The notes: generated by a model not told the origin, from the letters alone. 64,000 nt of DNA from Achromobacter spanius (GCF_003994415.1 NZ_CP034689.1:1612001-1676000); one strand, 5' to 3'. Shown: positions 1-8,671, numbered from the stretch's first letter. Program-made: numbers and translations.

Positions 1-1
1 G

Positions 2-61
2 TTGGCGCCCTCGCTAACGCGAGCGGTCGTGTCCGCTGCCGTGCAAGGCGTGCCGAAATAG
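2..61 (+). CDS. 3' end of an unidentified CDS cut by the window edge
   Basis: Reading from base 2 gives nineteen sense codons (peptide beginning LAPSLTRAVV and ending QGVPK) and a TAG at 59-61, followed 28 bases later by a strong terminator at 90-119. The composition is coding-like and the terminator suggests a real gene end. The fragment is too short to identify a family. It could also be untranslated sequence. Confidence 0.35.
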   Translation: MAPSLTRAVVSAAVQGVPK

Positions 62-89
62 GCTTGATACCCGGTTGCGATCCAATCAG

Positions 90-119
90 CGCGGCGTCTT
101 CGGACGCCGCGTTTTTTTT
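90..119 (+). terminator. rho-independent terminator
   Basis: A GCGGCGTC / GACGCCGC stem at 91-98 and 103-110 closes a TTCG tetraloop and is followed by a run of eight T. It would end transcripts from the partial gene at the left edge. Confidence 0.9.
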
Positions 120-248
120 GCGCCGGCGGGCGGGGCCGACATGGCGCGACCAGCCGTACAGCCGCGAGTTCCCTGGCCGATAGCAAATCTCACTATCCCC
201 TGGGACAAGCTCATATAAATAATTAAATAAGAACCGATCTCATTTAAG

Positions 249-276
249 TTGACTAAAAAATAGGAATCATTATCAT
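249..276 (+). promoter_or_regulatory. sigma-70-like promoter of the DUF2325 gene
   Basis: TTGACT at 249-254 and TATCAT at 271-276 are separated by 16 bases, a good housekeeping promoter match, 34 bases upstream of the ATG at 310. The spacer and -10 overlap a Fur-box-like sequence. The bases before it (about 190-248) are AT-rich compared with the rest of the window. Confidence 0.65.
256..274 (+). promoter_or_regulatory. Fur-box-like operator
   Basis: Aligned to the 19-base Fur consensus GATAATGATAATCATTATC, this site matches about 14 positions, including a perfect right half AATCATTATC at 265-274. It sits in the spacer and overlaps the -10 of the promoter at 249-276, where bound Fur would block RNA polymerase. 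Iron repression is inferred from the site, not shown. Confidence 0.65.
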
Positions 277-309
277 TACATCCAGGCTCAACGACCAGTG
301 AGGTTCATC

Positions 310-633
310 ATGACGGCAGGACTCAGTGCAGTAGTGGTTGGGGCAGATCGACTGGGTAATATTCCGGATCTGCTCAAAGGACACAACATTTCGATCACGC
401 ATCACATCAGCGGCCGTGATCCCTCGCATCAGAAGAAAACGCTGCAATTGCCTTCGGGCACGCAACTGGTCATTTTGCTGACCGACTTCCTGGGCCACAA
501 CGTCATGAAGACCTTCCGCAACGCCGCGCAGCGTGGCGGCATCCGGGTCGTGGCTTGTCGCCGTTCGGTATGCAGCATGCAGCAAGCCCTGCAGCAATGC
601 GGTCTGTGCTCACGCGCGGGCACCGTGCACTGA
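310..633 (+). CDS. DUF2325 domain protein, probably iron-regulated
   Basis: The 107-residue product is a single DUF2325 domain. It begins VVVGADRLG, has the HHISGRDPSHQ segment in the first third, the conserved LTDFLGHN motif near residues 55-65, and ends with the VVACRRSVCSM block and two further cysteines. I chose ATG 310 because GTGAGG lies 6 bases upstream; a GTG at 298 is also in frame but has no ribosome site. Its biochemical function is unknown. A promoter with an overlapping Fur-like site precedes it and a bidirectional terminator follows, so it is probably monocistronic. An iron-homeostasis role is inference from the operator. Confidence 0.85.
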   Translation: MTAGLSAVVVGADRLGNIPDLLKGHNISITHHISGRDPSHQKKTLQLPSGTQLVILLTDFLGHNVMKTFRNAAQRGGIRVVACRRSVCSMQQALQQCGLCSRAGTVH

Positions 634-710
634 ATCCGTAGCTTGTCGCTGGACCATAAGAACTGGGGAGGCCGAAACGGCCTGTGGCCTTGGGGCCGCG
701 AAGAGCAATC

Positions 711-745
711 AAAAACGCCGTCAGACCAAAGTCTGACGGCGTTTT
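711..745. terminator. bidirectional terminator between convergent genes
   Basis: An 11-bp perfect stem (716-726 with 731-741) has loop CAAA and is flanked by A5 on the left and T4 on the right, so it can act on both strands. It lies between the convergent DUF2325 and NlpC/P60 genes. Confidence 0.85.
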
Positions 746-803
746 GCTTTTGGGGGATGGCGTTCCGGCAGCCGCTTGTGCGAGCATGCCGAAAGCAGCG
801 TGA

Positions 804-1475
804 TCAGTTGGCGGCGCGGGCCGATGCCATCAGCGTGTTGTCAAGGCGGCGAGCGCCGTTGTAGCGCTTGGACCAGTAGGCCATGGTCATGCTTTCCACG
901 CGCACGACGCCACCGGCGCTGGGCGAGTGTACGAAGCGGTCGTCGCCCAGGTAAATGCCCACGTGCGAATAGCGGCGGCCCATGGTGTTGAAGAAGACCA
1001 AGTCGCCGGCTTTCAATTCGTTCTTGGCGACCGAGACGCCTTGCCGGGCCATTTCGGCGGCGTTGCGCGGCAGCTTCAAACCCAGGGAGCGTTCAGCGGA
1101 GTACGAGACCAAGCCGCTGCAATCAAAACCGGTTTCAGGAGAGCTGCCGCCGAAGCGGTAGCGGATGCCCAGGTAGTTCAGGGCTTCGCTGACCATGGCG
1201 TTGTCGCCGCTATTGGCCCCGGCGTTGCCGGCACTGCGGCCTTGGCGATCGCGCTTGAATTTTTGCGTCACCAGCATGCCGATGGGGTCATCGGCGGTGG
1301 CGACCCATTCCATTTCGTACGGATCAATCTCGGACGTATGGGCGGTTGACTTTTGCCCGGTGCCTGCACAACCTGCCAGACTCGCTACACATGCCATCAG
1401 CGCGAGCGTATGCAGACCGCGCTTTGCCTGGCCAGTGGATGAATAGAATCGCGCGAGTATGGAGTGTCGATGCAT
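804..1475 (-). CDS. NlpC/P60 family lipoprotein peptidoglycan hydrolase
   Basis: The 223-residue protein is a probable outer-membrane lipoprotein D,L-endopeptidase of the Spr/MepS type that cuts peptide stems of peptidoglycan. A hydrophobic segment at 22-35 ends in a lipobox, LAGC, with lipidated Cys36. The NlpC/P60 domain fills the C-terminal half (about 93-205), with catalytic Cys119 in FDCSGLV, His171 in YSHVGIYLG and a third polar residue His183 in FVHSPS. Residues 37-92 look like a flexible linker. The chosen start gives a long basic n-region; Met27 is a possible alternative. An attenuator-like hairpin lies in the leader, upstream on the same strand. Confidence 0.9.
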   Translation of the reverse strand: MHRHSILARFYSSTGQAKRGLHTLALMACVASLAGCAGTGQKSTAHTSEIDPYEMEWVATADDPIGMLVTQKFKRDRQGRSAGNAGANSGDNAMVSEALNYLGIRYRFGGSSPETGFDCSGLVSYSAERSLGLKLPRNAAEMARQGVSVAKNELKAGDLVFFNTMGRRYSHVGIYLGDDRFVHSPSAGGVVRVESMTMAYWSKRYNGARRLDNTLMASARAAN

Positions 1476-1504
1476 TCGCCTGGGATGACCTGCTTTTTCA
1501 CAGC

Positions 1505-1527
1505 AAAAACCACGGAATTAGCCGTGG
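1505..1527 (-). terminator. attenuator-like hairpin in the leader of the NlpC lipoprotein gene
   Basis: On the minus strand a CCACGG / CCGTGG stem with a 6-base loop is followed by T5. The hairpin ends about 30 bases upstream of the start codon at 1475, and no other minus-strand gene lies upstream for it to terminate. It could be a premature terminator in the leader. The 6-bp stem is modest. Confidence 0.5.
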
Positions 1528-1759
1528 ATTGGGCCGAAATGTCAGCAGAATCAACAATTATCTACAACTTCGCGGGCATTCTACCAAACTTTTATTACTA
1601 ATCAGTGCCAGATCAGTAACGTTCCGTGCCGCGTGGAAATTTGGAAGAATATTTTTGACTTGTGGCAAGCCTCGTGCAAGGTTTGCCTACCAAAATGACT
1701 GAAAGATTCGCAAGAAATCAATCCGCCTTAAGGCGTACGAACAATACCAGGAGACACAA

Positions 1760-3649
1760 ATGCAAAAAACTCGGGATTTCCATTACAGATCATTGCATGA
1801 CCGGGATGCCTTCTGGCGTGAGGAGGCGGGACGCATCCATTGGGATACGCCTTTTCAGTCTGTCCTGGATTTCTCTCGGCCGCCATTCGCCAAGTGGTTC
1901 GTGGGCGGAACGACCAATCTTTGCTACAACGCGGTCGACCGCTGGTTGCCGACCCAGGGCGATCAACCCGCGCTGATCTGGGTGTCCACCGAGGTGGAAC
2001 AAGAACGCGTCTACACCCGGCAAGACGTATACGAAGAAGTCAACGCGGCTGCCGCCATGCTTAAGGAACTGGGGGTGGGGCGCGGTGACCGCGTGCTGCT
2101 GTACATGCCGATGGTGCCGGAAGCCGTGTTCACGATGCTGGCCTGCGCCCGGATCGGCGCAGTGCATTCGGTGGTGTTTGGCGGATTTGCGTCCGTCAAC
2201 CTGGCCCAGCGCATCGACGACGCCGCGCCCAAGGTTGTGGTGTGCACCGACGGCGGGTCGCGCGGCGGCAAGGTGGTGCCGTACAAGCCGTTGTTGGACA
2301 AGGCCTTGAGCTTGGCGAAGTCGCCGCCCGCCTCGGTGGTGGTGTTTGATCGCGGCCTGGCGCCGTTCGAACCCGTGGCCGGACGCGATCTGGATTACGC
2401 CACCTTGCGCGCGCGCCACCACGGCGCCCGGGTGCCGGTGCAATGGCTGGAATCGTCCGAGCCCAGCTACATCCTTTACACGTCCGGCACCACTGGCAAG
2501 CCCAAGGGCGTGCAGCGCGACACGGGCGGCTATGCGGTCGCGCTGGCGTCGTCCATGGAATACCTGTTCAACGGCCGCGCGGGCGACACGTTCTTTTGCA
2601 CCAGCGACATCGGCTGGGTGGTCGGCCATTCCTATATTGTTTACGGTCCCTTGATCGGTGGGCAGGCCACGGTGCTGTATGAAGGCACGCCGGTGCGTCC
2701 CGATGGCGCCATTCTGTGGAAGCTGGTGGAGCAGTTTGGTGTGAATACCCTGTTCTCCGCGCCCACCGCCGTGCGAGTGCTCAAGCGGCAGGACCCCGCG
2801 CTGCTCAAGCGCCATGACCTGTCCAGCCTGCGCGCGGTATATCTGGCCGGTGAACCCTTGGACGAGCCGACCGCCACCTGGATTTCAGAGGGGCTGGGCA
2901 AGCCCATCATCGACAACTACTGGCAGACCGAATCCGGCTGGCCGATCCTGTCCGCGCAGCCGGGGGTTGAGAACGTGCCGACCCGATTCGGCAGTCCTTC
3001 ATTTCCTGTCTACGGCTTTGACGCGCGCATCGTCAGCGAGGCCACGGGCGAAGATCTGGGGGCCGACGAAAAGGGCGTGGTCGCGATTGTGCCGCCGCTG
3101 CCCCCGGGCGCCATGTCCACGATCTGGGGCGACGATGCGCGTTTCGTACAGACGTATTTCACGTCGATTCCCGGACGGCAGGTGTATTCCACGTTCGACT
3201 GGGGGCGGGTGGATGCGGATGGTTACTGGTTCATCCTGGGCCGTACCGATGATGTGATCAACGTGGCGGGCCACCGGCTTGGCACGCGAGAGATCGAGGA
3301 ATCCGTCAACAGCCACAGCGGAATTGCCGAATGCGCGGTGGTGGGCGTGGCGGATGCCTTGAAGGGCCAGGTGGCCATGGCGTTCGCCGTGTTGAAGAAT
3401 CCCGCCGGAGCCGAGACGCCCGACGGGGCAAAGCAGCTGGAAGGCGATATCATGCGGCTGGTGGAAGATCAGCTGGGAGCGGTGGCAAGACCCGCCAGGA
3501 TCCGGTTTGTGGGCGCATTGCCCAAGACCCGTTCGGGCAAGGTGTTGCGCCGTGCGATCGTCGCAGTATGCGAAGGCCGCGATCCCGGAGACCTGACGAC
3601 CATTGAAGACCCATCCGCCCTGGAACAGATCAAGGAGTCGTTGCAATGA
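1760..3649 (+). CDS. prpE: propionate--CoA ligase
   Basis: This 629-residue enzyme activates propionate to propionyl-CoA through an acyl-adenylate, the entry to the methylcitrate cycle whose prpBCD genes lie about 40 kb away. It has an N-terminal ACAS segment, the phosphate loop TSGTTGKPKG at 241-250, the family block GEPLDEPTATW followed by DNYWQTESGW, and the catalytic lysine Lys594 in KTRSGKVLRR. Length and the GEPLDEPTA block favour PrpE over acetyl-CoA synthetase. AGGAGA lies about 5 bases before the ATG. Its stop overlaps the next start (ATGA), so it is coupled to the GlcG-like gene. Confidence 0.92.
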   Translation: MQKTRDFHYRSLHDRDAFWREEAGRIHWDTPFQSVLDFSRPPFAKWFVGGTTNLCYNAVDRWLPTQGDQPALIWVSTEVEQERVYTRQDVYEEVNAAAAMLKELGVGRGDRVLLYMPMVPEAVFTMLACARIGAVHSVVFGGFASVNLAQRIDDAAPKVVVCTDGGSRGGKVVPYKPLLDKALSLAKSPPASVVVFDRGLAPFEPVAGRDLDYATLRARHHGARVPVQWLESSEPSYILYTSGTTGKPKGVQRDTGGYAVALASSMEYLFNGRAGDTFFCTSDIGWVVGHSYIVYGPLIGGQATVLYEGTPVRPDGAILWKLVEQFGVNTLFSAPTAVRVLKRQDPALLKRHDLSSLRAVYLAGEPLDEPTATWISEGLGKPIIDNYWQTESGWPILSAQPGVENVPTRFGSPSFPVYGFDARIVSEATGEDLGADEKGVVAIVPPLPPGAMSTIWGDDARFVQTYFTSIPGRQVYSTFDWGRVDADGYWFILGRTDDVINVAGHRLGTREIEESVNSHSGIAECAVVGVADALKGQVAMAFAVLKNPAGAETPDGAKQLEGDIMRLVEDQLGAVARPARIRFVGALPKTRSGKVLRRAIVAVCEGRDPGDLTTIEDPSALEQIKESLQ

Positions 3650-4053
3650 ATACCAAACCCGTGCTGAGCGCCGAAGACGTCAAGAAGATCCTCGCCGCGG
3701 CCGAAGCACACGCCGTGCAGAACAAGTGGGCCGTGACCATCTCGGTGGTCGATGACGGCGGCCACCTGCTTGGCATGCTGCGTCTGGATGACGCGGCCCC
3801 CATCTCGGCGCACATCGCGCCCGCCAAGGCCAAGACCGCCGCGCTGGGCCGCCGCGAATCGCGCATCTACGAAGAGATGATCAACAATGGCCGCGTGTCG
3901 TTCCTGTCGGCGCCGCTGATCGAAGGCATGCTGGAAGGCGGCGTGCCGGTCACCGTCAACGGCCATGTGGTGGGCGCCGTCGGCGTGTCGGGCGTGAAGT
4001 CCACCGAAGACGTGCTGATCGCGCAAGCGGGCATTGCCGCGCTGGGCCTGTGA
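3646..4053 (+). CDS. GlcG/HbpS family (DUF336) heme-binding protein
   Basis: The 135-residue protein has the GlcG/HbpS fold signature: an N-terminal helix (LSAEDVKKILAAAEAHA), SVVDDGGHLLGMLRLDDA around residues 33-50, and the C-terminal VNGHVVGAVGVSG segment. Members bind heme or act as small accessory proteins near oxidative enzymes, but many have no proven function. Its ATG overlaps the prpE stop by four bases and its own stop overlaps a GTG start of the next gene, which suggests a three-gene operon. There is no signal peptide, so it is probably cytoplasmic. Confidence 0.85.
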   Translation: MNTKPVLSAEDVKKILAAAEAHAVQNKWAVTISVVDDGGHLLGMLRLDDAAPISAHIAPAKAKTAALGRRESRIYEEMINNGRVSFLSAPLIEGMLEGGVPVTVNGHVVGAVGVSGVKSTEDVLIAQAGIAALGL

Positions 4054-5393
4054 GCCAGACGCAATTGCCGGAACCGCCCGCGGGCGGTTCCATGCCTGAA
4101 GTCGGGGCAGGGGGCGCGAGCCCCTTGAACCCCGGCGTGGCCAAACGCGAAGTCTGGGCCTGGGCCATGTACGACTTCGCGAATTCCGGCTACACCACCG
4201 TCATTCTCACGGCGGTGTTCAGCACCTATTTTGTTGGCGTGGTCGGCGGGCGCGCCCCGTGGGCCACGCTGGCCTGGACGGCGGCGCTGTCGCTGTCCTA
4301 CCTGCTCATCATGCTGACGATGCCCACGCTGGGCGCGCGCGCCGACGCCAGCGGCAGCAAGCGCCGCCTGCTGTATTCCAGCACCATCGGCTGCGTGGCC
4401 GCCACCTTGGTGCTGACGCAGGCCGGCCCCGGCGACGTGTGGCTGGCGCTGGCCGCCATTGTGGTGTCCAACTATTGCTACTGCGTGGGGGAATCCGTGG
4501 TGGCGGCATTCCTGCCCGAGCTTGCCCGCCCGGCAGCGCTGGGCCGCGTATCGGGCTGGGGCTGGAGCTTCGGTTATTGCGGCGGCATGCTGACGCTGGG
4601 CTTGTCGCTGGTGGTGGTGACATCGGCCGAAGGCCGTGGCATGACGGCGGAACATTTCGTGCCCTGGGTCATCGTCGTCACCTGCACGGTGTTCGCGTTG
4701 GCGGCGCTGCCGTCGTTCTTTTTGCTGAAAGAGCGCGCGCGGCCGCAGGCGGTCAAGCCGCAGGCGCTGCACATGCTGAAGCGCCTGGCCTATGCCTGGC
4801 GCGAAACGGGCCAGCACTTTCCCGAGTTCCGCCGCTTGCTGATGTGCATCGCCTGCTATCAGGCGGGTATATCGGTCGTCATTACGCTGGCCGCTGTTTA
4901 CGCCTCCGAAGTCATGGGGTTCACCACGCCGCAGATCATGCTGCTGGTGTTCACCGTGAATATCGGCGCCGCCGTGGGTGCGTTCTCGTTCGGCTATGTG
5001 CAGGACCGCATCGGCCACAAACCGGCATTGGCCATCACTTTGTGCGGCTGGATCGTGATGGTGCTGGTGGCGTATTCGGCCGTGACGGCGCCGGTGTTCT
5101 GGGTGGCCGCCACGTTGGCGGGGCTATGCATGGGCACCACCCAAAGCGCTGGCCGCGCCATGACCGGGGCGCTGGCGCCTGCCGGCCGCCTGGCCGAGTT
5201 CTATTCGCTGTGGACCTTTGCCGTGCAGTTGGCCGCGGTGATCGGGCCGTTGACCTACGGCATCGTCACCTGGGCTACCGATGGCAACCATCGCCTGGCC
5301 ATCCTGGTGACCGGCGTGTTCTTCGTGGGCGGGCTCATCCTGTTGTCGCGCGTGGATATGAAGCGCGGCCTGGCGCGGCGTCCCGCCGTCTGA
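4050..5393 (+). CDS. MFS transporter, UMF1/Atg22-like
   Basis: The 447-residue polytopic membrane protein has about twelve hydrophobic segments and the UMF1 N-terminal signature WAMYDFANSGYTTVILTAVFSTYF. The substrate is unknown; export of metabolites or amino acids is typical for the family. Coupling to prpE and the GlcG-like gene suggests a link to short-chain acid or aromatic use, which is inference. The GTG at 4050 overlaps the preceding TGA (GTGA). A downstream ATG at 4092 is an alternative and would remove a low-complexity 14-residue leader, but it lies directly after a 22-bp palindrome. Confidence 0.85.
   Translation: MSQTQLPEPPAGGSMPEVGAGGASPLNPGVAKREVWAWAMYDFANSGYTTVILTAVFSTYFVGVVGGRAPWATLAWTAALSLSYLLIMLTMPTLGARADASGSKRRLLYSSTIGCVAATLVLTQAGPGDVWLALAAIVVSNYCYCVGESVVAAFLPELARPAALGRVSGWGWSFGYCGGMLTLGLSLVVVTSAEGRGMTAEHFVPWVIVVTCTVFALAALPSFFLLKERARPQAVKPQALHMLKRLAYAWRETGQHFPEFRRLLMCIACYQAGISVVITLAAVYASEVMGFTTPQIMLLVFTVNIGAAVGAFSFGYVQDRIGHKPALAITLCGWIVMVLVAYSAVTAPVFWVAATLAGLCMGTTQSAGRAMTGALAPAGRLAEFYSLWTFAVQLAAVIGPLTYGIVTWATDGNHRLAILVTGVFFVGGLILLSRVDMKRGLARRPAV
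4070..4091. other. 22-bp perfect palindrome abutting an internal ATG
   Basis: Bases 4070-4091 form a perfect palindrome (arms GGAACCGCCCG / CGGGCGGTTCC). The next base starts an in-frame ATG of the MFS gene. In RNA it could fold only as a hairpin with a minimal loop and may affect which start is used. No T-tract follows, so it is not a terminator. Confidence 0.45.
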
Positions 5394-5427
5394 ATCAACA
5401 CCTGCGGCAGCCTGCCGTGGTGTTGAT
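5394..5427 (+). terminator. long stem-loop after the prpE-glcG-MFS operon, weak terminator
   Basis: Directly after the MFS stop, ATCAACACC at 5394-5402 pairs with GGTGTTGAT at 5419-5427, with an inner CGGCA/TGCCG stem. No T-run follows. A second hairpin (AAAGGCATC at 5455-5463 with GATGCCTTT at 5477-5485) lies further on. They mark the operon end but neither is a classical terminator. The remaining bases up to 5662 hold no gene I can support. Confidence 0.5.
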
Positions 5428-5662
5428 CGGGCTGCTATCCTTATGCACTGCCTTAAAGGCATCACGCGTGATGCGCGATGCCTTTCGTTGATTGCTCGGG
5501 CTCCGGCCCGGTTTTTGCGTAAGGTGCCCGTAAGAGCGTGGCGATACGGTGGTGGGTAGATAAGAAATGTCCCCGCGTCGTAATCCTTCACGAAGCTTGC
5601 GGTTCGGCGGCCAAGGCAAAACAGCGGCATCAACAACAAAATCACCGTTTGGAGACAAGATC

Positions 5663-7642
5663 ATGTCGAATGCAATTGAGTCCGTCTTGGTAGAAACCCG
5701 TGTTTTCCCGCCGCCCGAACGCGCGGCCCAAGGCGCGGCGATTCCCAGCATGGACGCCTACAACGCGTTGTGCGCCCAGGTGGAAAACGATTTCGACGGC
5801 TTCTGGGCCGGCCAGGCCCGCGACAATCTGCAATGGACCAAGCCCTTTACGCAAGTGCTGGACGAGTCCGACGCGCCGTTCTACCGCTGGTTCGGCGATG
5901 GTGAACTGAACGTGTCGGCCAACTGCCTGGACGTGCACCTGACCAACGGCAACGCCGACAAGACCGCCATCATCTTCGAAGGCGACGATGGCACGGTCAA
6001 CAAGGTGACCTACCGCGAACTGCTGGCGCGCGTGTGCCGCTTCGCCAATGGCCTGAAGGACCTGGGCTACAAGAAGGGCGACCGCGCCATCATCTACATG
6101 CCCATGTCGATCGAAGCCGTGGTGGCCATGCAGGCTTGCGCGCGCCTGGGCGTGACGCACTCTGTGGTGTTCGGCGGCTTTTCGGCCAAGAGCCTGCAAG
6201 AGCGCATCGTGGACGTGGGCGCATCGCTGGTCATCACCGCCGACGAACAGGTGCGCGGCGGCAAGACCATTCCGCTCAAGCCCGCCGTGGAAGACGCCAT
6301 CGCCATGGGCGGCTGCGAAGCCGTCGGCAAAGTAATCGTGTACCGCCGCACCGGCGGCAAGGTGCAGTGGAACGAAGGCCGCGACCTCTGGATGCACGAG
6401 GTCGAGGCCGGCCAGCCCGACGCCTGCGAACCCGTGCCGGTCAACGCCGAACACCCGCTGTTCATCCTTTACACGTCCGGTTCCACCGGCAAGCCCAAGG
6501 GCGTGCAGCATTCGTCGGCAGGCTATCTGCTGTGGGCGCTGCTGACCGTGAAGTGGACCTTCGACGCCCGCAAGGACGACGTCTATTGGTGCACGGCCGA
6601 CGTGGGCTGGGTTACGGGCCACACCTACATCACCTATGGCCCGCTGGCCGCCGGGTTGACGCAGGTGGTATTCGAAGGCGTGCCCACGTACCCCAACGCC
6701 GGCCGCTTCTGGGACATGATCGCGCGCCACAAGGTCACCACGTTCTACACGGCGCCCACGGCCATCCGTTCGCTGATCAAGGCGTCGGAAACGACGCCGG
6801 ACGCGCACCCGAAAAATTACGATCTGGACAGCTTGCGCATCATCGGCACGGTGGGTGAACCCATCAACCCCGAAGCCTGGATGTGGTATCACAAACACGT
6901 CGGCCGCGAACGCTGCCCGATCGTGGACACCTGGTGGCAGACCGAAACCGGTGGCCACATGATCACCCCCTTGCCGGGCGCCACGCCCACCAAGCCGGGT
7001 TCGTGCACGCTGCCGCTGCCGGGCATCGCCGCCGCCATCGTCGATGAAACCGGGGGCGACGTCGAAAAGGGCAATGGCGGGTTCCTGGTCATCAAGCGCC
7101 CGTGGCCCGCGATGATCCGCAACATCTGGGGCGACCCGGAGCGCTTCAAGAAAAGCTACTTCCCGTCGGAACTGCGGGGTTATTACCTGGCCGGCGACGG
7201 TGCTCAGCGCGATGCGGATGGCTACTTCTGGATCATGGGCCGCATCGACGACGTGCTGAACGTGTCGGGCCACCGCCTGGGCACGATGGAAGTGGAATCG
7301 GCCTTGGTGGCGCACGAACTGGTGGCGGAAGCCGCCGTGGTTGGCCGCCCGGACGACACCACCGGCGAAGCCGTGGTGGCCTTCGTGGTGCTTAAGCAGG
7401 CGCGTCCGGAAGGTGAAGAGGCGCAAGCCATCGCCAAGCAATTGCGTGACTGGGTCGCTAAGGAAATTGGCCCCATCGCCAAGCCCAAGGACATCCGCTT
7501 TGGCGACAACCTGCCCAAGACGCGTTCGGGCAAGATCATGCGCAGACTGTTGCGCGTGGTGGCCAAGGGCGAGGAAGTCACGCAGGACGTGTCCACGCTG
7601 GAAAACCCCGCCATTCTCGAGCAATTGGCCAAGCCGCTGTAA
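5663..7642 (+). CDS. acs: acetyl-CoA synthetase
   Basis: The 659-residue enzyme activates acetate to acetyl-CoA in two steps through acetyl-AMP. It carries the ACAS N-terminal region (FWAGQARDNLQWTKPF), the P-loop TSGSTGKPKGV, the core VDTWWQTETGGH and the catalytic, acetylation-controlled Lys624 in LPKTRSGKIMRR. The length matches bacterial Acs. GGAGAC lies 6 bases before ATG 5663; an upstream in-frame ATG at 5567 would add an unusual 32-residue leader with no ribosome site. It is followed by a strong terminator and is the second acyl-CoA ligase after prpE. Confidence 0.95.
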   Translation: MSNAIESVLVETRVFPPPERAAQGAAIPSMDAYNALCAQVENDFDGFWAGQARDNLQWTKPFTQVLDESDAPFYRWFGDGELNVSANCLDVHLTNGNADKTAIIFEGDDGTVNKVTYRELLARVCRFANGLKDLGYKKGDRAIIYMPMSIEAVVAMQACARLGVTHSVVFGGFSAKSLQERIVDVGASLVITADEQVRGGKTIPLKPAVEDAIAMGGCEAVGKVIVYRRTGGKVQWNEGRDLWMHEVEAGQPDACEPVPVNAEHPLFILYTSGSTGKPKGVQHSSAGYLLWALLTVKWTFDARKDDVYWCTADVGWVTGHTYITYGPLAAGLTQVVFEGVPTYPNAGRFWDMIARHKVTTFYTAPTAIRSLIKASETTPDAHPKNYDLDSLRIIGTVGEPINPEAWMWYHKHVGRERCPIVDTWWQTETGGHMITPLPGATPTKPGSCTLPLPGIAAAIVDETGGDVEKGNGGFLVIKRPWPAMIRNIWGDPERFKKSYFPSELRGYYLAGDGAQRDADGYFWIMGRIDDVLNVSGHRLGTMEVESALVAHELVAEAAVVGRPDDTTGEAVVAFVVLKQARPEGEEAQAIAKQLRDWVAKEIGPIAKPKDIRFGDNLPKTRSGKIMRRLLRVVAKGEEVTQDVSTLENPAILEQLAKPL

Positions 7643-7697
7643 GTGCGATCGGCCATAAGCGGCCGGTCTACCTCTTGGCGACAGGAGCATAATGTCA

Positions 7698-7741
7698 GAC
7701 GCCCGCACCGGTAATCGCCGGTCCGGGCGTCTTTTCTTTTT
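7698..7741 (+). terminator. rho-independent terminator of acs
   Basis: A long GC-rich hairpin, GACGCCCG with CGGGCGTC outside and CCGG/CCGG inside, spans 7698-7731 and is followed by TTTTCTTTTT. Confidence 0.9.
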
Positions 7742-7783
7742 CGCGCCCTTGTTTTTTTACTTTCACAAGACGGAGCCAACCAC

Positions 7784-8671
7784 GTGAACGGCAGCAGTTT
7801 TGATCGCGCAGGACTTGCCCTGATGTTCAGCACCATCGTGGTCTGGGCGGGTAGCTGGATCGCGATGAAACTGATCGTGCCTTACATCGGCCCCTTCGAC
7901 TTCGTGGCCTTGCGCTATGTGGTGGGCAGCCTGGTGCTGTTCGCGCTGGCCATGGCCACCCGCCGGCCGCTGGGCATGCCCCCATGGAAATTGACCCTGC
8001 TGATCGGGCTGACCCAGACGGCGGGATTCCAGGGCTTCGTGCAGACGGCGTTGGTGTCGGGCGGCGTGGGCAAGGTCTCGCTGATGGCCTACACCATGCC
8101 GTTCTGGGTGGTGCTGTTTGCGTGGTGGCTGCTGGGCGAGCGCCCGTCGGCCAAGCATGGCGTGGGTATTGGCCTGGCGGCGATCGGGCTGGTCTGTTTT
8201 GTTGAACCGTGGAACGGCCTGGGCGACATCCGCCCCGTGTTGCTGGGCCTGGGCAGCGGCCTGTGCTGGGGCGTGGGCACGGTGCTGTCCAAGCGCATGT
8301 TTGAACGCCACGCGCCCGACGTCATGACGTTCACCGCGTGGCAGATGCTGTTCGGCGGTCTGGTCATGGTGCCCGTGGCGTACCTGGTGCCGCAGATGAC
8401 GGCGCAATGGGACTGGCCGCTATGGACGGGCATGACCTACATCATCTTGATTGCCACGGCGGCGGGTTGGCTGCTGTGGTTGCAGGTAGTGCGCCGCGTG
8501 CCCGCGTCGATTGCGGGCCTGTCCAGCCTAGGTGTGCCCGTGGTTGCCATGCTGCTGGCCTGGGCGATTCTGTCCGAAACCCCCACGCTGGTCGAACTGG
8601 GCGGCATGGTGCTGATCCTGGCCGGCATCTTCGTGGTGAGCCGGGCCGCGCCCGCCGCCCGCGCATCCTGA
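7784..8671 (+). CDS. EamA/DMT-family permease
   Basis: The 295-residue protein has about ten hydrophobic helices arranged as two EamA repeats, the first near residues 10-140 and the second near 150-290, the fold of drug/metabolite exporters such as RhtA. The substrate cannot be read from sequence. The GTG at 7784 has CGGAG 8 bases upstream; an ATG at 7823 is an alternative that would cut the first helix. A threonine aldolase gene follows after 57 bases, so amino-acid export is a plausible but unproven role. Confidence 0.85.
   Translation: MNGSSFDRAGLALMFSTIVVWAGSWIAMKLIVPYIGPFDFVALRYVVGSLVLFALAMATRRPLGMPPWKLTLLIGLTQTAGFQGFVQTALVSGGVGKVSLMAYTMPFWVVLFAWWLLGERPSAKHGVGIGLAAIGLVCFVEPWNGLGDIRPVLLGLGSGLCWGVGTVLSKRMFERHAPDVMTFTAWQMLFGGLVMVPVAYLVPQMTAQWDWPLWTGMTYIILIATAAGWLLWLQVVRRVPASIAGLSSLGVPVVAMLLAWAILSETPTLVELGGMVLILAGIFVVSRAAPAARAS

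Noticed and set aside
2..310. tRNA or small RNA in the first 300 bases
   Set aside because: No cloverleaf can be drawn; the hairpin at 90-119 is a simple terminator.
5567..5662. Upstream ATG extension of acs
   Set aside because: It lacks a ribosome site and adds 32 unusual residues; GGAGAC before 5663 fits the family N-terminus.
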